Virus record (IMG/VR): IMGVR_UViG_3300032516_000118
Location: 1-30,484 of that record
DNA from: a virus
Direction: 5' to 3' (one strand)
Length of the DNA: 30,484 nt
The notes under the pieces are model-generated. The model was not told the DNA's origin. It ran no database searches and was given only the letters and a program-made list of their open reading frames with translations. This document shows positions 28,301-30,484 of this stretch, one piece after another. A program made the position numbers and the translations under genes. Numbering within the stretch: the first letter of the stretch is position 1; every line of letters starts with the position of its first letter.

Positions 28301-29645
28301 CGAGAACATCCCGTATGTCGTCTATAGCAATCTGCCGGACCCGCGCAAGTTCCCCGGGAACGTCAGTGAGCTCGTCCTTACCGAGCGGGCCCAGCTCATG
28401 AAGGACGGAACGATCCAGAGTGTGATCGACGTAACCTTCAAAGGTGGAGACAACGCCGCCGGGTACGAAATCTTCCTTCGCGAGACCGGGTACGAGGCAT
28501 GGAGGTATCAGGGGTACTCGCGCGGGACGCACTTCGTCGTTTCGGGCAACCTAAAGGAAGGGACGCGGTACGACATCTGCGTCGTGAGCATAAGCCCCTT
28601 CGGCATGAAGCGGCTCTGCGACGGCTCTCCCTGGCTCACCATAAAATACAACGGGAAGGTTGAGCGACCACCCGACGTAGGCCAGGACTCCTTCCGCCTG
28701 ACGCGCGTCGGGCAGACCGTCATTATGCGCTGGGATCCAGTCGTCATCGGCGACCTCGGCGGCTACGAGATTCGCTATGGCAAGGTCAACGATTGGGCGT
28801 CGACCACGTGGCTCGCGTGGCTCGACAAGACGCCCGAGAAGATCACAACCGACTTCCCGGCGGCGACCGAGTACTATTTCATGGTCAAGGCGGTCAACCG
28901 CTCGGGGATCTACAGCGAGACGGCGGCATCCGTCCAGGACACGCTCCCCGATGACTTCATTGACGATGTCATTGTCTCCCATTCGGGCCGACCCGACTGG
29001 ACGGGGACGAAAGTCGATGCCTCAGTCGTTGGCCATGACCTCGTCATGGATGGCGGCCAGACGATATGCTCCTACGAGACTCCAGTTCTGGATATCGGTG
29101 TCGTTGCGACGGTCGAACTCCGAGCCCAGTTTTCATCTGCCCTCGGGACCGAGGACTACACCTGGAACTCGGCGACATTTACCTGGGATAGTGCGACCGC
29201 CGCGAACACGACCTGGGACGGGAACCCCGACGGCGGGCAGATTGAAAGTGTCATGTGGTTCCGTTACGGCGACACGACGCCGACCGGAGCCTACATTCGC
29301 TTCCAGCGGGGTTATTACATCGGCCAGTACTTCCAGTTCAAGCTCGTGACCCAGGTCGACTCGACGGGCTATGGCGCGACGATCCACGAGATGATCTGCG
29401 AGGTCGAACCTCCCGACGTCGTCGAGTCGGCAAACAACGTCCTAATCGACGATACAGACTGGACGACGATTACCTTCCAAAGCTTCAACGTGACACCGAC
29501 CTTCCACGCGACCCCGCACAACGGCGCTGTCGGCGATACGATTCAAACGCAGAACGTCGACAAAGACTCGATCGAGGTGAAGTACTTCGATTCGACGGGG
29601 GCCAAGGTTGCAGGTAACATAGACTGGACCGCGAGAGGATATTGA
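25386..29645 (+). CDS. J-like central tail fibre / host specificity protein
   Basis: A 1419-residue tail-tip hub. Residues 1-78 are a small N-terminal domain, 79-100 a membrane-like helix (LFLIGLAITIVSTGVSFALQ), and ESPTYSWDG...GTPIPLVFGRHRVAGQY (116-150) is the J signature. The hub core to about 450 resumes at NPAWVVYYLLTQAHYGMGDY (about 647). The intervening 455-640 is an insert with a concanavalin-like pattern (QNFYSSTDGVAWTKRN; RFTDFTFAD). Two Fn3 domains follow (about 985-1190), then a beta-rich C-terminus to 1419 likely to contact the receptor. GAAGG lies 8 nt before the ATG. A separate lambda I gene is absent. Confidence 0.92.
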   Translation: MPELKVIRNLLAPQKFETIPITVGTPIAELLPLDLPHDQLQVIWNGKAYNRYEEILGLICRREGDQFIARVIPGEPGTLFLIGLAITIVSTGVSFALQALTPRPKLNNKLYDNTEESPTYSWDGVQNTTQNGTPIPLVFGRHRVAGQYLSTFVTIPEGNKSYLSFLIGLCAGPISAISGQTRDTYYDPATGMSILNGASVPADFLVNENPANEYKELEVYYRRGGWDQSLIRGFQDTVEYHEASDYSIDPELRYEDDKTIVTRGEVQAIDLLFRFPQGLYSHDVSGAFRQYEVAIKVEYRVNGSGGAFAGWDTVKFSAQTRSQYEKMVSIIGLPIGIYDIKLTRLTLDDEDYEVSTSYLGSTNERLNNDVMYKGIALCGGSWLATEQLNGRLPTMTNLVHGTVLKVFQPGDDFSADRTQDMLAGTLYDPGAYDTTPRELLWGWNVRGLGYLDYSQVCGPTANAFDVKHGATASRWGYYDMGSYEYTSSFFYKKIRGLNWDVRIVIEYPNGLSSGDAAYLTACRTTNGIPTYTQYAQIGLMNDGATKWEYRIPGEYGADSINGATTTAEKYYRIVCTNGIQNFYSSTDGVAWTKRNTNAYLATLYDEDDCYLVGVMVSSHAATPENCMVRFTDFTFADAECHSLECSNNPAWVVYYLLTQAHYGMGDYISEDDIDLDTFLGFAAFCDELVADGYGGTEKRFCYDGIIDAANASWEKIIDILAMYRAVPLRQGNRIRVAWECPKVHTQVFSMANIKKGTFEAVYQTPQLGANYWEIQFLNEEANYAQDFVGYVDKELEENEPYRKQTTTRYGTTRPSEANRVGRFLCKKNRHQTVAVGFVAGVDAIACEPLDRIEVQHDVPGWGDSGYVLSADTASITLDQPTTLVGGNSYEIMIRHANDAIEIQTVLTSGTFTTSVLEVDMWDTLPQAGDIWVVGVQNILTKPFIVTEIKRTSDLECKISAINYVEGVYDDDIENIPYVVYSNLPDPRKFPGNVSELVLTERAQLMKDGTIQSVIDVTFKGGDNAAGYEIFLRETGYEAWRYQGYSRGTHFVVSGNLKEGTRYDICVVSISPFGMKRLCDGSPWLTIKYNGKVERPPDVGQDSFRLTRVGQTVIMRWDPVVIGDLGGYEIRYGKVNDWASTTWLAWLDKTPEKITTDFPAATEYYFMVKAVNRSGIYSETAASVQDTLPDDFIDDVIVSHSGRPDWTGTKVDASVVGHDLVMDGGQTICSYETPVLDIGVVATVELRAQFSSALGTEDYTWNSATFTWDSATAANTTWDGNPDGGQIESVMWFRYGDTTPTGAYIRFQRGYYIGQYFQFKLVTQVDSTGYGATIHEMICEVEPPDVVESANNVLIDDTDWTTITFQSFNVTPTFHATPHNGAVGDTIQTQNVDKDSIEVKYFDSTGAKVAGNIDWTARGY

Positions 29646-29646
29646 C

Positions 29647-30484
29647 ATGGGACAAACATGGGAATCGATTGACTCGGGCGAGACCCTGAAGGACTCGCGG
29701 GCGCAGATCGTCACGAACTTCGACACGCTCAGGACCACCTTCGCCGGTCCAGCGGACGCGCCGACACCCTTCGAGGGGCAGCTCTGTTTCAACACCTCGA
29801 CCCAGCACCTCAAGGTTCGCATCGGGACCGGGGTGTGGAAGATCGTCGGAAAATATGGGCTCGCCAATGGAAGCGACTATGGGAATTGTCTGCCGAGGAC
29901 CGGCGGCGTGACCTACGCGATGACCGGCGATTTTTACATGGGGTCCGGCGCATCGAATTGGCAGGTCAAGAACGTATTGGACCCTACCGCGGCCCAGGAC
30001 GCCGTTACGAAGAACTATCTCGAAACGGTCTTCGCTAACACGACGAGTGGTCATGATCACGACGGATCCGCCGCGAAGGGGAAGAAGATCGCCTGGTCGA
30101 ACCTGGTGCAGCCGGTCGGGGTGAACCTCAACAACGCCGTTGTCGGCGGGGCGAACGGGGCGATTGTGGCTCGCGCGTTCGTCCTGTCGGCGCCGCTTAC
30201 GCCTAACTGGTACGTCGATACAAACGCTCTGGCCGAGGCGATTTCAGTCGAGGCCTACGTGAACGCGACCGAGCTCAAGTGGATCCAGTTCTATGTCATC
30301 GCTCCCTGGGGAAGGCCGAATAAACCACCACAATTCAGTGCTCACCGGCAACTCCTCCCCGCGGGAGCCGTCACCGAGATACAGGCCGTTACGACGATGC
30401 CGGACGCAACCATGCACTCGCACCCCGGACTCGAGGCGAGTAGTTGGATCAACGAGGGAAATTACTATGCGCCACTTTTGTGGG
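29647..30484 (+). CDS. Tail fibre-like protein (3' end cut by window)
   Basis: The first 279 codons of a gene that remains open at the window edge. GAGAGGATATTGAC leads to the ATG, right after the J-like stop. Features include a GQLCFNTSTQHLKVRIG segment (near 44-60) and GDFYMGSGASNWQVKNVLDP (near 94-113), both typical of fibre shaft or side-fibre starts. SGHDHDGSAAKGKKI (near 133-147) resembles His/Asp metal-binding motifs in fibre trimers. The C-terminal receptor-binding part lies outside the window. Confidence 0.8.
   Translation, partial: MGQTWESIDSGETLKDSRAQIVTNFDTLRTTFAGPADAPTPFEGQLCFNTSTQHLKVRIGTGVWKIVGKYGLANGSDYGNCLPRTGGVTYAMTGDFYMGSGASNWQVKNVLDPTAAQDAVTKNYLETVFANTTSGHDHDGSAAKGKKIAWSNLVQPVGVNLNNAVVGGANGAIVARAFVLSAPLTPNWYVDTNALAEAISVEAYVNATELKWIQFYVIAPWGRPNKPPQFSAHRQLLPAGAVTEIQAVTTMPDATMHSHPGLEASSWINEGNYYAPLLW

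Overview
The window is a high G+C (about 60% by eye) stretch of a tailed double-stranded DNA phage, or a prophage of one. It carries an HK97-type head and a lambda-like, long non-contractile (siphovirus) tail. Homologues of the lambda tail-tip proteins L, K and J, and a clear sigma70-type promoter with strong Shine-Dalgarno sites, fit a Gram-negative-type bacterial host. Nothing here identifies the host genus. No integrase, DNA polymerase, holin/endolysin cassette, tRNA or CRISPR array was found.

Layout. (1) Positions 1-214 hold no gene but a striking 5-bp-periodic tract. (2) Positions 215-8485 are a leftward (minus-strand) block of about 25 mostly very small genes. Nearly all are joined by 4-bp ATGA/GTGA stop-start overlaps, and the block appears to be driven by one promoter at about 8506-8533. 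Contents include a five-member family of small proteins ending in AIREAEE, several CxxC zinc-ribbon proteins, a protein with a Tyr/Ala repeat helix, a possible Tat-signal protein, a winged-helix protein, a Phd-like protein and a SpoVG-like protein. A second SpoVG-like protein (8585-8884) lies just upstream of the promoter. Both SpoVG-like proteins end in an acidic D-x-P-F tip resembling that of SSB. (3) Positions 8885-9699 are an intergenic region richer in A+T in its middle part, with repeated motifs, a leftward terminator and stacked inverted repeats just before the packaging gene. (4) Positions 9700-30484 are the rightward structural module: terminase large subunit, portal fused to a MuF-like domain, two small membrane/coiled-coil proteins, prohead protease with a scaffold-like C-terminus, major capsid protein, an AT-hook protein, head-tail connector, gp10-like and tail-terminator-like proteins, tail tube, tail chaperone with a -1 frameshift extension, tape measure, distal-tail-like protein, L-like, K-like (NlpC/P60) and J-like proteins, and the start of a tail fibre gene cut by the window end.

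How it fits together. TerL packages DNA through the portal into a procapsid built by the capsid protein and matured by the protease. The connector and terminator proteins join head to tail. The G/GT chaperone and tape measure set tail assembly and length. The Dit-like/L/K/J set forms the tip that contacts and penetrates the cell. All three large tail-tip proteins carry inserted beta-rich domains absent from their lambda-type core, suggesting repeated acquisition of surface-binding modules. The leftward block is probably an early/accessory region, but most of its genes have no recognisable function.
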